A stretch of DNA of 64,000 bases. It comes from Gemmobacter caeruleus (GTDB lineage Bacteria > Pseudomonadota > Alphaproteobacteria > Rhodobacterales > Rhodobacteraceae). The notes under the pieces are model-generated. The model searched no databases, was not told where the DNA came from, and saw only the letters and a list, made by a program, of their open reading frames with translations. Shown here piece by piece: positions 44,181-51,751 of the stretch. The stretch covers positions 62,001 through 126,000 of the forward strand of contig NZ_VKKX01000052.1 in NCBI RefSeq assembly GCF_008271655.1. Direction: 5' to 3'. A program made the position numbers and the translations under genes. How positions within the stretch are numbered: the first letter of the stretch is position 1; each line of letters opens with the position of its first letter.

Positions 44181-44962
44181 CAACTGATTTCCTCGGGCGG
44201 TGACGGGGGCAGGGGCCGGTAGGCCCCCCCCTTGAGACGCAGGCGCAAGGCCTGCCAATAGATCAGGGCAAGGATGCGCAGCGCGCCCCCCGGCCGACGA
44301 AGGGCCGCCGCCAGCAGCCCGGTCTGGCTCAGCGGCCGGGGCCGCGCGCGCAGCGTGGCAACCAGCCCCTCCTCCCCGTCAAGATGGCGGATCAGGACGG
44401 CGATATCGGCGGGGTTCAGGCTGAAACGGAATTCATAGCGCCCCGCCACATCCTGAAAGGGCGAGACGTGAAAGACCTTGTCGGTGTCCAGCCGGTCCGC
44501 CGGCCCGACCGGCGCGAAACCGGGCAGGTGGCACAGATAGGAATGCCGCTGGCCAAAGGTGTTGTTCACTTCGGCGATCACGGCCAGCAGCGCATCGCCG
44601 CGCAGCACCATCCAGAAGCTGACCGGGTTGAACCAGAAACCCAGAAAGCGCGGCTGCGTCATCAGCGCCAAGGTCATGTCGCGCTCGCGCGGCAATCCTG
44701 CCCGGGCCAGCACCTCCCATGCCCAGGCGGCGCCCCGGCCCGCGCCCCGCGCGCCACCGTGATCCGCCGCGCAAAAGCTGAACAGCCCGAACCGCCCCAG
44801 CCGGAACAGGCCCCGCGCCTGCACGCGCTCGGGGGCGAACAACAGATAATCCACGCGATAGCGAAAGGCATGGCGCAGCGCCCCGCGCCGGGCATGGGTC
44901 ACATCCGCCGGCAGATGCAGCACCGCACCCGCCGCCAGATCGCAGGAAAGCCCCCCGCCCAT
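44180..44962 (-). CDS. DUF1365 family protein
   Basis: 260 residues. N-terminal HARRGALRHAFRYRVDYLLF and central LMTQPRFLGFWFNPVSFWMV, with FGQRHSYLCHLPG, are hallmarks of DUF1365. The family nearly always sits between a flavin amine-oxidase-like protein and a Cfa-like methyltransferase, as here, which implies a role in modifying membrane fatty acids. Four bases after the upstream stop; coupled to the next gene. Confidence 0.88.
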   Translation of the reverse strand: MGGGLSCDLAAGAVLHLPADVTHARRGALRHAFRYRVDYLLFAPERVQARGLFRLGRFGLFSFCAADHGGARGAGRGAAWAWEVLARAGLPRERDMTLALMTQPRFLGFWFNPVSFWMVLRGDALLAVIAEVNNTFGQRHSYLCHLPGFAPVGPADRLDTDKVFHVSPFQDVAGRYEFRFSLNPADIAVLIRHLDGEEGLVATLRARPRPLSQTGLLAAALRRPGGALRILALIYWQALRLRLKGGAYRPLPPSPPEEIS

Positions 44963-44965
44963 CGG

Positions 44966-46246
44966 CTAGACCCGGGCGGGCAGCAGCGCGCGCGCGATGC
45001 GCATCGCACTGGCAAACCCGTCTTCGTGAAAGCCGTTGCGCAGCCAGGCCCCGGCGAACCAGGTCTGCCGCACCCCCTGAAGGGCATGCAGCTGGCCCTG
45101 CGCCTCGATCGCGGCCCGGTCGAAAACCGGATGGCGGAAGGTCGTCTCGTCATAGATCAGCCGGGGGTCGATGCCCGCAGCGGGATTGAGGCTGACAAAA
45201 AGCGGGTCATCCGCCGGCAGCGATTGCAGGCGGTTCATCCAGTAGGTGACCCCCACCGCCGGCCCCGCCCCGGGATCATCGGCGCGGTAGACCCATGAAC
45301 TCCAGCAGGCACGGCGGCGCGGCATCACCACCGGGTCGGCATGCAGGACCGCGCGGTTGTCCTGAAACCGGAACGCCCCCAGCCCGGCACGTTCCTCGGG
45401 CGAGGGGTCGCTCAGCAATGCCAGCGCCTGATCGGCGTGACAGGCGAGGATCACCTGGTCGAACCGCTCGGCCCCGCCCTGGATCTGGACCGTCGCATCG
45501 GCGCCGCTGCGCGATACCGCGCGCACCGGCGTCGCCGGGCGCAGCGCCACGCCCCGCGCCTGCAACGCGGCCACCAGCCGGTTCACATAATTCACGCTGC
45601 CGCCGGTGACCGTCCACCATTGATGCTGCCCGCTTTTGGACATCAGCGCGTGATTGCCCAGAAACCGCAGCAGCGTGGCGGCGGGGAAGGCGCCGATGGC
45701 CTGCGCGGGCGTGGACCAGATCGCGCCGCAGATCGGATACAGATAATGGTCGCGAAACCGCGAGCCCAGCCCCATCTCCGCAATCAGCCCCTCGATCGTC
45801 AGATCCGCCCGGCCCTCTGCCGCCTGCGTCGCCTGGGCGTTGAAGCGGAGGATGTCACGGATCATCCGGTGAAAACCCGGGCGCAGCAGATTGGACCGCT
45901 GCGCAAAAAGCGCATTGGCCGACCGCAGCGCGAATTCGACCTGGCCCCCCCCGAGCGAGACGCCAAAGCTCATGTCGCTGCGCTGCACCGGCACATCCAG
46001 ATCGCGAAACAGCGCCGTCAGATGCGGGTAATTCGCATAGTTGAAGACGATGAAGCCGGTATCCACCGCGACATCGCCCCGCCGTCCCGCCATGACGGTG
46101 CGGGCATGTCCACCCAGGCGCGGCGCCGCCTCTAAAAGCGTGACCTCATGGTGCCGCGACAAGAGCCAGGCCGCCGAGAGGCCCGAAATTCCGCCGCCGA
46201 TGATGGCGATCTTTTGCGGCGCGCCGCGCGATAGGTCAAAAGGCAC
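44966..46246 (-). CDS. FAD-dependent oxidoreductase (amine oxidase family, UfaD-like)
   Basis: 426 residues from GTG 46246 with GGGGGCGAC upstream. The FAD Rossmann motif KIAIIGGGISGLSAAWLLSR is at residues 12-31, then LLEAAPRLGGHARTV and VDTGFIVFNYANYPHL. The C-terminal WFAGAWLRNGFHEDGFASA closes the FAD site. First gene of the three-gene lipid operon. An RpoE-type promoter (46275-46302) lies 28 bp upstream. The R. sphaeroides relative desaturates methylated fatty acids (UfaD; recalled). Confidence 0.9.
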   Translation of the reverse strand: MPFDLSRGAPQKIAIIGGGISGLSAAWLLSRHHEVTLLEAAPRLGGHARTVMAGRRGDVAVDTGFIVFNYANYPHLTALFRDLDVPVQRSDMSFGVSLGGGQVEFALRSANALFAQRSNLLRPGFHRMIRDILRFNAQATQAAEGRADLTIEGLIAEMGLGSRFRDHYLYPICGAIWSTPAQAIGAFPAATLLRFLGNHALMSKSGQHQWWTVTGGSVNYVNRLVAALQARGVALRPATPVRAVSRSGADATVQIQGGAERFDQVILACHADQALALLSDPSPEERAGLGAFRFQDNRAVLHADPVVMPRRRACWSSWVYRADDPGAGPAVGVTYWMNRLQSLPADDPLFVSLNPAAGIDPRLIYDETTFRHPVFDRAAIEAQGQLHALQGVRQTWFAGAWLRNGFHEDGFASAMRIARALLPARV

Positions 46247-46274
46247 CGTCGCCCCCGTTGTTTGCTTGTCTTTT

Positions 46275-46302
46275 CATACGCATCCGCCACGCGCCCGGAT
46301 CA
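46275..46302 (-). promoter_or_regulatory. RpoE (ECF11-type) promoter of the FAD/DUF1365/Cfa operon
   Basis: On the minus strand TGATCC (46302-46297), 16 bp, CGTATG (46280-46275). The start would fall near 46268, with about 22 bases of leader. Confidence 0.85.
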
Positions 46303-46338
46303 CCCGACCTGACCGGAATTGCATTTTTTCCGGCGGGG

Positions 46339-46366
46339 TGATCTGTTTGGCGAAAAGGGGCGTATT
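46339..46366 (+). promoter_or_regulatory. RpoE (ECF11-type) autoregulatory promoter of rpoE-chrR
   Basis: TGATCT (46339-46344), 16 bp, CGTATT (46361-46366). It is back to back with the promoter of the lipid operon. Confidence 0.85.
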
Positions 46367-46372
46367 CCGTCC

Positions 46373-47041
46373 ATGATGCCAGAAGACCTCAGCCAGCAAG
46401 ACGTGATCCCGTCGCCCGCCCCGGGCGCCATGGGGCCATGCCGCGGGGGCGGGGCGACAGCAGGGGAGAGCGGCCGATTGCCTGCCGAGACGGCACCGCA
46501 GACAGACCCGACGCAATGGCTGCTGGCGGTGCGCGATCATCGCGACCGCGCGGCCTTTCTGTTGCTGTTCCAGTATTTTGCGCCCCGGTTAAAGGGCATG
46601 TTGATGCGCGGCGGGCTGCGCGACGGCAGCGCCGAAGACGTGGTGCAGGATGTCATGTTGGCCGTCTGGCACAAGGCCGCGCAATTCGACCCCCATCGGG
46701 CCGAGGCAAGTGCCTGGATCTATCGTATCGCCCGCAATCGCCGCATTGACCTTGCCCGCCGCAAACCACCGCCCGAGCCAGAGATTCTGGCCGAACCCGA
46801 AGATACCGAACCCGACGCCGCGCAGATCCTCGCGCTTGGACAGGAGGCGGCGCTTTTGCGCAGCGCGCTCGGGGCGCTGGCCCCCGATCAGGCCCGCGTC
46901 CTGGAACAGGCCTATTTCGAGGAACTGCCCCATAGCCGGATCAGTGAACTGACCGGCATTCCGCTTGGCACCATCAAATCGCGCATCCGCCTGGGGCTGG
47001 AACGCCTGCGGCGCGACCTGAACGACCTGAGGCAACCATGA
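46373..47041 (+). CDS. rpoE: RpoE-like ECF sigma factor (ECF11)
   Basis: Singlet-oxygen stress sigma factor by context. Region 2: DPTQWLLAVRDHRDRAAFLL, GSAEDVVQDVMLAVWHKA and ASAWIYRIARNRRIDLARR. Region 4: LAPDQARVLEQAYFEELPHS and ISELTGIPLGTIKSRIRLGL. The -10 box at 46361 excludes starts before about 46370. From ATG 46373 (222 residues) the mRNA would be nearly leaderless. A TTG at 46478 with GGGGAG upstream would give 187 residues, closer to the R. sphaeroides protein. chrR overlaps the stop by four bases. Confidence 0.92.
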   Translation: MMPEDLSQQDVIPSPAPGAMGPCRGGGATAGESGRLPAETAPQTDPTQWLLAVRDHRDRAAFLLLFQYFAPRLKGMLMRGGLRDGSAEDVVQDVMLAVWHKAAQFDPHRAEASAWIYRIARNRRIDLARRKPPPEPEILAEPEDTEPDAAQILALGQEAALLRSALGALAPDQARVLEQAYFEELPHSRISELTGIPLGTIKSRIRLGLERLRRDLNDLRQP

Positions 47042-47673
47042 CGCCCATCACCCATCACCTTTCAGACGCCCTGCTCGATGCCTATGTCACCGGCAATCTC
47101 GACCATCCTTTCGCGGTGGTCGTCGCGGCGCATCTGTCATTGTGCGACAGCTGTCGCGCCCGGGCCGAGGCGGCAGAGATGCTGGGCGGCGCGCTGCTCG
47201 ACCGGATCGCGCCCGCCCCGGTCAGCCCCGGCGCGCAGGACCGTCTGCTGGCCGCGCTCGATCACGCCCCGCCGCCGCCAAGGCCGATCACGGGCTCCGG
47301 CATCTTTCCGGCGCCGGTCATGCAGGCGCTTGGCGGCCAGCCGCCGAAATGGCGCATGCTGGGCGGTGGCATCCGCCAGCAGATCCTGTCGGCGGGGGCC
47401 GATGGCGCGCTGCGCCTGCTCTATATCCCGGCGGGACGCGCGGTGCCCGAACACAGCCATGGCGGGCTGGAGCTGACCCTGGTGCTTCAGGGCAGCTTTG
47501 CCGACAGCCAGGGCCGCTTTGGCCGCGGCGATGTGGAGATCGCGCAGGACGATCTGGATCACCAGCCTGTCGCCGGATCGGGGGCGCCGTGCATCTGCCT
47601 TGCGGCCACCGACGCGCCGCTGCGGTTCCGCGCCATGATCCCCCGGCTGTTGCAACCGCTGTTCCGGATCTGA
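47038..47673 (+). CDS. chrR: ChrR-type zinc anti-sigma factor
   Basis: 211 residues. The N-terminal anti-sigma domain carries His6/His7, His32, Cys36 and Cys39 (AAHLSLCDSC), the zinc set of ChrR. The C-terminal cupin domain (IPAGRAVPEHSHGGLELTLV, GRGDVEIAQDDLDHQPV) is the one required for singlet-oxygen response in R. sphaeroides. It holds RpoE inactive until stress. ATGA overlap with rpoE. Confidence 0.95.
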   Translation: MTPITHHLSDALLDAYVTGNLDHPFAVVVAAHLSLCDSCRARAEAAEMLGGALLDRIAPAPVSPGAQDRLLAALDHAPPPPRPITGSGIFPAPVMQALGGQPPKWRMLGGGIRQQILSAGADGALRLLYIPAGRAVPEHSHGGLELTLVLQGSFADSQGRFGRGDVEIAQDDLDHQPVAGSGAPCICLAATDAPLRFRAMIPRLLQPLFRI

Positions 47674-47677
47674 CCGG

Positions 47678-48427
47678 ATGGGCTTTGCCGGCAAGACCGT
47701 CTGGATCATCGGCGCAAGCGACGGGATCGGCGCCGCATTGGCGCGGGCGCTTGTTGCACAGGGGGCGCGGCTGATCCTGTCGGCGCGCAACCGGGCCGCG
47801 CTGTCGGCGCTGGCCGAGACCTGCGGCGAGGCGCGGGTTCTGCCGCTTGATCTGGCCGCGGCGGATGCGCTGGCCGAGGCCGCCGCCACGATCGCGCCCG
47901 CCACGCTGGACGCGGTGATCTGCACCGCCGCGATCTATGATCCGGGCCGGGTCGCAGACCTTGATCCCGCCGCCGCCGCGCAACTCGTGACGGTCAATCT
48001 GCTGGGAAGCCTTGAGGTCGCCCGCCTTGCACCGCCCTTGCTGCGTGATGGTGGGCAACTGGTCCTGTTCGGGTCGGTCGCGGGCTATTTCGGCCTGCCC
48101 GGCGGGCAACCCTACAGCGCGACCAAGGCGGCGGTGAACAATCTGGCCGAGACCTTGCGTATCGAACTTGCGCCGCGCGTCGATGTGCGGCTGGTCTGCC
48201 CGGGTTTCGTGGCCACCCGGCTGACCGCCAGAAACCGCTTTGCCATGCCCGCCATCATCACCCCCGATCAGGCCGCCGAGGCGGTGATCCGGGGCTTGCA
48301 GGGCCGCGCTTTCGAGCTGCATTTCCCCCGGCGCTTCACCTGGGCGATGAAGTTCCTGCGCGCCTTGCCCTACGCGCTGTCGCTGCGCCTGACCGCGCGC
48401 CTGGGCGTCACGTCACACGACCGCTGA
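47678..48427 (+). CDS. SDR family oxidoreductase in the rpoE-chrR operon
   Basis: 249 residues. Short-chain dehydrogenase: cofactor loop VWIIGASDGIGAALARAL, catalytic YSATKAAVNNLAE with Ser in LVLFGSVAGYFGLPGG. Starts 4 bp after chrR, so it should be stress-induced with it. R. sphaeroides has an SDR in the equivalent RpoE target operon (recalled). The last 20 bp overlap the end of the opposite DUF2177 gene. Confidence 0.88.
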   Translation: MGFAGKTVWIIGASDGIGAALARALVAQGARLILSARNRAALSALAETCGEARVLPLDLAAADALAEAAATIAPATLDAVICTAAIYDPGRVADLDPAAAAQLVTVNLLGSLEVARLAPPLLRDGGQLVLFGSVAGYFGLPGGQPYSATKAAVNNLAETLRIELAPRVDVRLVCPGFVATRLTARNRFAMPAIITPDQAAEAVIRGLQGRAFELHFPRRFTWAMKFLRALPYALSLRLTARLGVTSHDR

Positions 48428-48812
48428 GCGCCGCCACCCCGGCCCATGCGGCAAAGCCGGTCAGGGCCGTGCCCCACAAACCGTCGGTCACCACCTGTTG
48501 CCAGGACCAATCCGCCAGTGTGGCATAATTGGTCATCTCATAGGTGCCATAGCACATCGCGCCCAGCAGGGCGCCGTAGGCAAGCGCCTGAAGCGGCGCG
48601 CCGGCTTTCAGCGCGGGCCATGACACAAAGACCAGCAGCCCCGCGACATAGAACAGATAGAACACCGCCGCCGGCCCCAGCCGGATCGGCGAGGCCAGGA
48701 GCGGCCCGATATGCGTCTCGAAGACCGGGCGGATGAGGTAGCGGATGCCCAGACTGTCCAGCCCCAGAAAGACCGTTGCCGTCGCCGCATAAAGAAGAAT
48801 GACTTGTCCCAT
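48408..48812 (-). CDS. DUF2177 family membrane protein
   Basis: 134 residues from ATG 48812, four helices. Typical DUF2177 features: LLYAATATVFLGLDSLGIRY, a charged loop with PVFETHIGPLLA, then YGALLGAMCYGTYEMTNYAT and WQQVVTDGLWGTALTG. Function unknown. An RpoE-type promoter 34 bp upstream makes it a member of the local stress regulon. Confidence 0.88.
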   Translation of the reverse strand: MGQVILLYAATATVFLGLDSLGIRYLIRPVFETHIGPLLASPIRLGPAAVFYLFYVAGLLVFVSWPALKAGAPLQALAYGALLGAMCYGTYEMTNYATLADWSWQQVVTDGLWGTALTGFAAWAGVAALSGRVT

Positions 48813-48845
48813 GGTGCTGGCCGCTCCGCCCGGTGTGTTGGTTGT

Positions 48846-48873
48846 GATACGGCGCGCGCGGCGATGCGGATCA
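48846..48873 (-). promoter_or_regulatory. RpoE (ECF11-type) promoter of the DUF2177 gene
   Basis: On the minus strand TGATCC (48873-48868), 16 bp, CGTATC (48851-48846). Start near 48839, about 27 bases of leader. Confidence 0.8.
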
Positions 48874-49011
48874 CTTCCCGGCACTCCGTTGGCCGCGATT
48901 TGTGCGCTTTCAGGGGAAGGGCGTTGCACCGCCGTCCGGCGCCCGCGCTTTCGATGATCTCGATCCGGGCCTTCACGCGGTTTGGTCCCGGCTGCCGAAG
49001 TCAAGATATGG

Positions 49012-49032
49012 AAAAGGCGCCCATTGGGCGCC
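49012..49032 (-). terminator. Rho-independent terminator of the NDUFS4-like gene
   Basis: On the minus strand GGCGCCC, AAT, GGGCGCC, then TTTTCC (stem 49032-49016). It lies 66 bp past the stop. Confidence 0.75.
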
Positions 49033-49097
49033 CCTTATGTTGATGCGGATTGTCGCGGTCTGATCCGGATATCACCCGGCCTGGCCGCGCCCTGCGA

Positions 49098-49409
49098 TCA
49101 ATGCGTCCAGGCGCCCTTCCGGCTGGTCGCGAAATTCTCGCCATAACCGAGCGGGCGGATATTGGGCTTGCGGGTATTGGGGTCCACCACGTCAAACTCG
49201 ATGCCATGGGCGCGGGCGTAATCCTCGGCGGCCTCGCGGCTGTCGAAGCGCAGCTTCACCTGGGTCGTGGTGTCGGTGGTCGAGGTCCAGCCCATCAGCG
49301 GATCGACCTCGCGGGCCGAGGCGGGCGCGTAATCCAGGATCCAGCCCTTCGTCTTGGCGGTGCCCGATTGCATCGCGTTGCGGGCGGGCTGGTAGATGCG
49401 TGCGCGCAT
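49098..49409 (-). CDS. NDUFS4-like complex I accessory subunit
   Basis: 103 residues from ATG 49409, GGAG upstream. It matches the ETC complex I conserved region (NDUFS4, 18 kDa): [40 protein letters not shown] and [20 protein letters not shown]. This accessory subunit of NADH dehydrogenase is shared by mitochondria and alphaproteobacteria and is usually encoded away from the nuo operon, as here. Confidence 0.93.
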   Translation of the reverse strand: MRARIYQPARNAMQSGTAKTKGWILDYAPASAREVDPLMGWTSTTDTTTQVKLRFDSREAAEDYARAHGIEFDVVDPNTRKPNIRPLGYGENFATSRKGAWTH

Positions 49410-49559
49410 GGGAGACTCCTTGCAAATCTGCCCCGTTATTTGCGAAAACCCCCGGCCTGACAAGGGGGAGGCGTCACGAAACCGGGGATTTTGCACCTTT
49501 CGCCGCAGGGCTGGGGCGGGATTAACCCCGTCTTAACCCGACTCGCCCAGGCTGGCGGC

Positions 49560-49871
49560 ATGAGATGGATCGCCTGCCTTGCCCTGTGCCTGTTCTGCGT
49601 CGCCTGCGGCGCCCAGCCTGCGCCGCTGATGCTGGGGGGCGCGCGGCATGAAACCACTGTCGAGGGGCGCGATTACGTTCTCTATCGCAAGGACAACCGG
49701 GTGGAGGTCATCCGGCTCGGCTGGGCCGATCCGGGCGAACATCAGCGCATCCGCGCCACCATGATCGACATCGTGCCCTGGCTCACCGGGTGCAATGTCG
49801 TGCCCTCCACCGTGCAGGGCGACAGCGGCGAGATGCGCGCCCGCGTCACTTGTCCGAAGGGCCGACGATGA
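49560..49871 (+). CDS. Small exported protein, possible lipoprotein
   Basis: 103 residues from ATG 49560. N-terminal MRWIACLALCLFCVACGAQP is a signal peptide. FCVAC resembles a lipobox but has Cys, not Leu or Val, at -3, so lipidation is uncertain. The mature part (ETTVEGRDYVLYRKDNRVEV, and two further Cys in TGCNVVPS and RVTCPKG) looks like a conserved Rhodobacteraceae periplasmic protein. Function unknown. Its end overlaps the next gene tail to tail by 26 bp. Confidence 0.7.
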   Translation: MRWIACLALCLFCVACGAQPAPLMLGGARHETTVEGRDYVLYRKDNRVEVIRLGWADPGEHQRIRATMIDIVPWLTGCNVVPSTVQGDSGEMRARVTCPKGRR

Positions 49872-50034
49872 GGAGCGCCCAGGCCGCATAGGCGCCCGCC
49901 GCCCCGAACAGGATGCCCCAGCCCGGATTGCCGGTGGCAAATTCCACCACCGCCCAGACCAGCGGTGCCAGCGCGGTTCCCCAGCGGGCGACCGGGCGTC
50001 GGAAGAACGGGTGGTCGGCGTCAAGGAAGCGCAT
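49846..50034 (-). CDS. Small membrane protein, 62 residues
   Basis: Starts MRFLDADHPFFRRPVARW and has two hydrophobic segments, LAPLVWAVVEFATG and WGILFGAAGAYAAWALLIV. The motif DADHPFF...W...EFATG...WG.LFGAAG.YA resembles a conserved small protein I recall from Rhodobacteraceae. Function unknown. Start ATG 50034 is 47 bp from the divergent monooxygenase-like gene. Confidence 0.65.
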   Translation of the reverse strand: MRFLDADHPFFRRPVARWGTALAPLVWAVVEFATGNPGWGILFGAAGAYAAWALLIVGPSDK

Positions 50035-50081
50035 GGATTTCCCTCATCATGGTGCTAGGCTGAAAACCGGGAGGACCGACC

Positions 50082-50399
50082 ATGCCAGAGATCACCGCCG
50101 CCTTTCAAGGCCAGACCGTCATCACCACTTTCGAGGTCACGCCCGGCACCGCGCATGACCTGATGGATGCGCTGGAAGAGGCCTATGCGCAATTCATCCG
50201 CCATCAGCCGGGCTTTCTGGGCGCAGGGCTGCACATGAACGACGCCCGGACCCGGATCGCCAATTACTCGCAATGGCAGCGCCGCGAGGATTACCAGGCC
50301 ATGCTGCGCAGCCCCGAAATGCGCGAGCGGAACAAGCTGATCTCCAGCCTGTCGCGCAGTTTCGAGCCGGTGATGTACGAGGTTCAGGCGGTGTTCTGA
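50082..50399 (+). CDS. Antibiotic biosynthesis monooxygenase (ABM) domain protein
   Basis: 105 residues. Ferredoxin-like ABM fold: VITTFEVTPGTAHDLMDALE, IRHQPGFLGAGLHMNDARTR and YSQWQRREDYQAML. Such proteins range from quinol monooxygenases to heme-degrading enzymes; no heme-ligand pattern is evident. The stop overlaps argP tail to tail by 16 bp. Confidence 0.85.
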   Translation: MPEITAAFQGQTVITTFEVTPGTAHDLMDALEEAYAQFIRHQPGFLGAGLHMNDARTRIANYSQWQRREDYQAMLRSPEMRERNKLISSLSRSFEPVMYEVQAVF

Positions 50400-51271
50400 T
50401 CCGTCCCCGGCGGCAACAGCACCGCCGCTGCCGCCCGGCGCAGCGCCCGGGTCAGTGGCGCAAGCGCCGGGGCGGTGCGGCGGGCGAATTGCCAATGCAG
50501 CGCCTCGTCCAGCGGGGTGTTCGGCACGATCTCTGCCAGCCTGCCCGCCGCCAGCGCATCGGCCACCAGCGGCACGGGGTTCATGCCCCAGCCCAGCCCC
50601 GCCAGCGCGGCATCGACAAAGCCCTGGGATGAGGCGATGCGATGGGTCGGCGGCACCAGCGGCCCGCCGAAATGCTGCCGCAACCAGCGGGTCTGCAACC
50701 TGTCCTTGTCGGAAAAGGTCAGGCTGGGCGCGCGGCGCATCGCATCGGCCGTGGCGCCTCCGGGCATCCAGCGGTGCAGAAAGCCGGGGCTTGCCGTCGC
50801 AAGATAGCGCAGCCGCCCGAGCGGCACCGTATCGCAGCCCTGCAACGGCCCGGGATGCGAGGTGATCGCCCCCGCCACCTCGCCCCGGCGCAGCCAGTCC
50901 TGGCTGACCTCCTGATCGTCGATCACGATATCGAACAACAGATCCGGCACGGCGGCCAGCGCGGGAATGACCCAGGTTGCCAGACTGTCGGCATTGACCG
51001 CGATGCGCAGCGTGGTTGGCTGCGCATCGGGCAGGGCCAGCGCGGCCTCCATCAGCATGACCTCGTCATGATGGCGGATCAGCCGCAGCCCCGCCTCGGT
51101 CGCGACACAAGGCTGGCCGCGCCGGATGAGCAACGTGCCCATCCGTTCCTCCAGCGCCTTCACCCTTTGCGACACGGCCGAGGGCGTCACCCCCAGCTGC
51201 GCCGCCGCCAGATCGAAGGAACCACGCCGATGCACCGCCGCCAGCGCGGCCAGGTTGGGATAGTCGAGCAT
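50384..51271 (-). CDS. argP: ArgP/IciA-type LysR regulator
   Basis: 295 residues. N-terminal LysR helix-turn-helix (NLAALAAVHRRGSFDLAAAQ, LGVTPSAVSQRVKALEERMG). The effector domain contains RIAVNADSLATWVIPALA and SHPGPLQGCDTVPLG, both typical of ArgP, which senses arginine and lysine. ATG at 51271, divergent (90 bp) from an ACT-domain gene and argO. ArgP activates argO in E. coli, so the context fits. Confidence 0.9.
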   Translation of the reverse strand: MLDYPNLAALAAVHRRGSFDLAAAQLGVTPSAVSQRVKALEERMGTLLIRRGQPCVATEAGLRLIRHHDEVMLMEAALALPDAQPTTLRIAVNADSLATWVIPALAAVPDLLFDIVIDDQEVSQDWLRRGEVAGAITSHPGPLQGCDTVPLGRLRYLATASPGFLHRWMPGGATADAMRRAPSLTFSDKDRLQTRWLRQHFGGPLVPPTHRIASSQGFVDAALAGLGWGMNPVPLVADALAAGRLAEIVPNTPLDEALHWQFARRTAPALAPLTRALRRAAAAVLLPPGTDQNTA

Positions 51272-51361
51272 TAGGGATACTTAATCGGCAAGAGAAAGAT
51301 TAACTGGATTTCGACTGTCGCGCGCCGCTAAGTCAAGCCCGCAAGAGAGAAAGGACATGGC

Positions 51362-51751
51362 ATGGCGGGCGAAACGGATCTGAAAATCCTGCTGGCGCAG
51401 ATGGCGCCGGAGCTTTGCAGGCGCGATTGGGGCTATGCCGTGGCGCCGCGCTGCCCCGAGGGGCTGACGCCCTTTGCCACCGTCGCCGAGGCCGAGGGGC
51501 TGACCCTGATCGCGCCGATGGCGGCGCTGCAGGGCGCGGGTCTGGTGCCGCAGGGACCGATGGCGCGCATCACCCTGACCGTCCATTCCGCGCTGGAGGC
51601 CGTGGGCCTGACCGCCGCCGTGTCCGGCGCGCTGGCCGGGGCGGGCATCAGCGCCAACATGATCGCGGGCTTTCACCATGACCATATCTTTCTGCCGGCC
51701 GCCGATGCCGACCGGGCGATGACGATCCTGCGCGGGCTGGGCGATGCTTGA
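51362..51751 (+). CDS. ACT-domain (CASTOR-like) protein
   Basis: 129 residues from ATG 51362 with GAGAGAAAGG upstream. The C-terminal half is an ACT domain (ARITLTVHSALEAVGLTAAV, ISANMIAGFHHDHIFLPAAD). Such domains bind amino acids. It is the first gene of the unit with argO, overlapping it by eight bases and divergent from argP, so it may sense arginine or lysine for export. It could also act on other proteins; the role is inferred. Confidence 0.82.
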   Translation: MAGETDLKILLAQMAPELCRRDWGYAVAPRCPEGLTPFATVAEAEGLTLIAPMAALQGAGLVPQGPMARITLTVHSALEAVGLTAAVSGALAGAGISANMIAGFHHDHIFLPAADADRAMTILRGLGDA

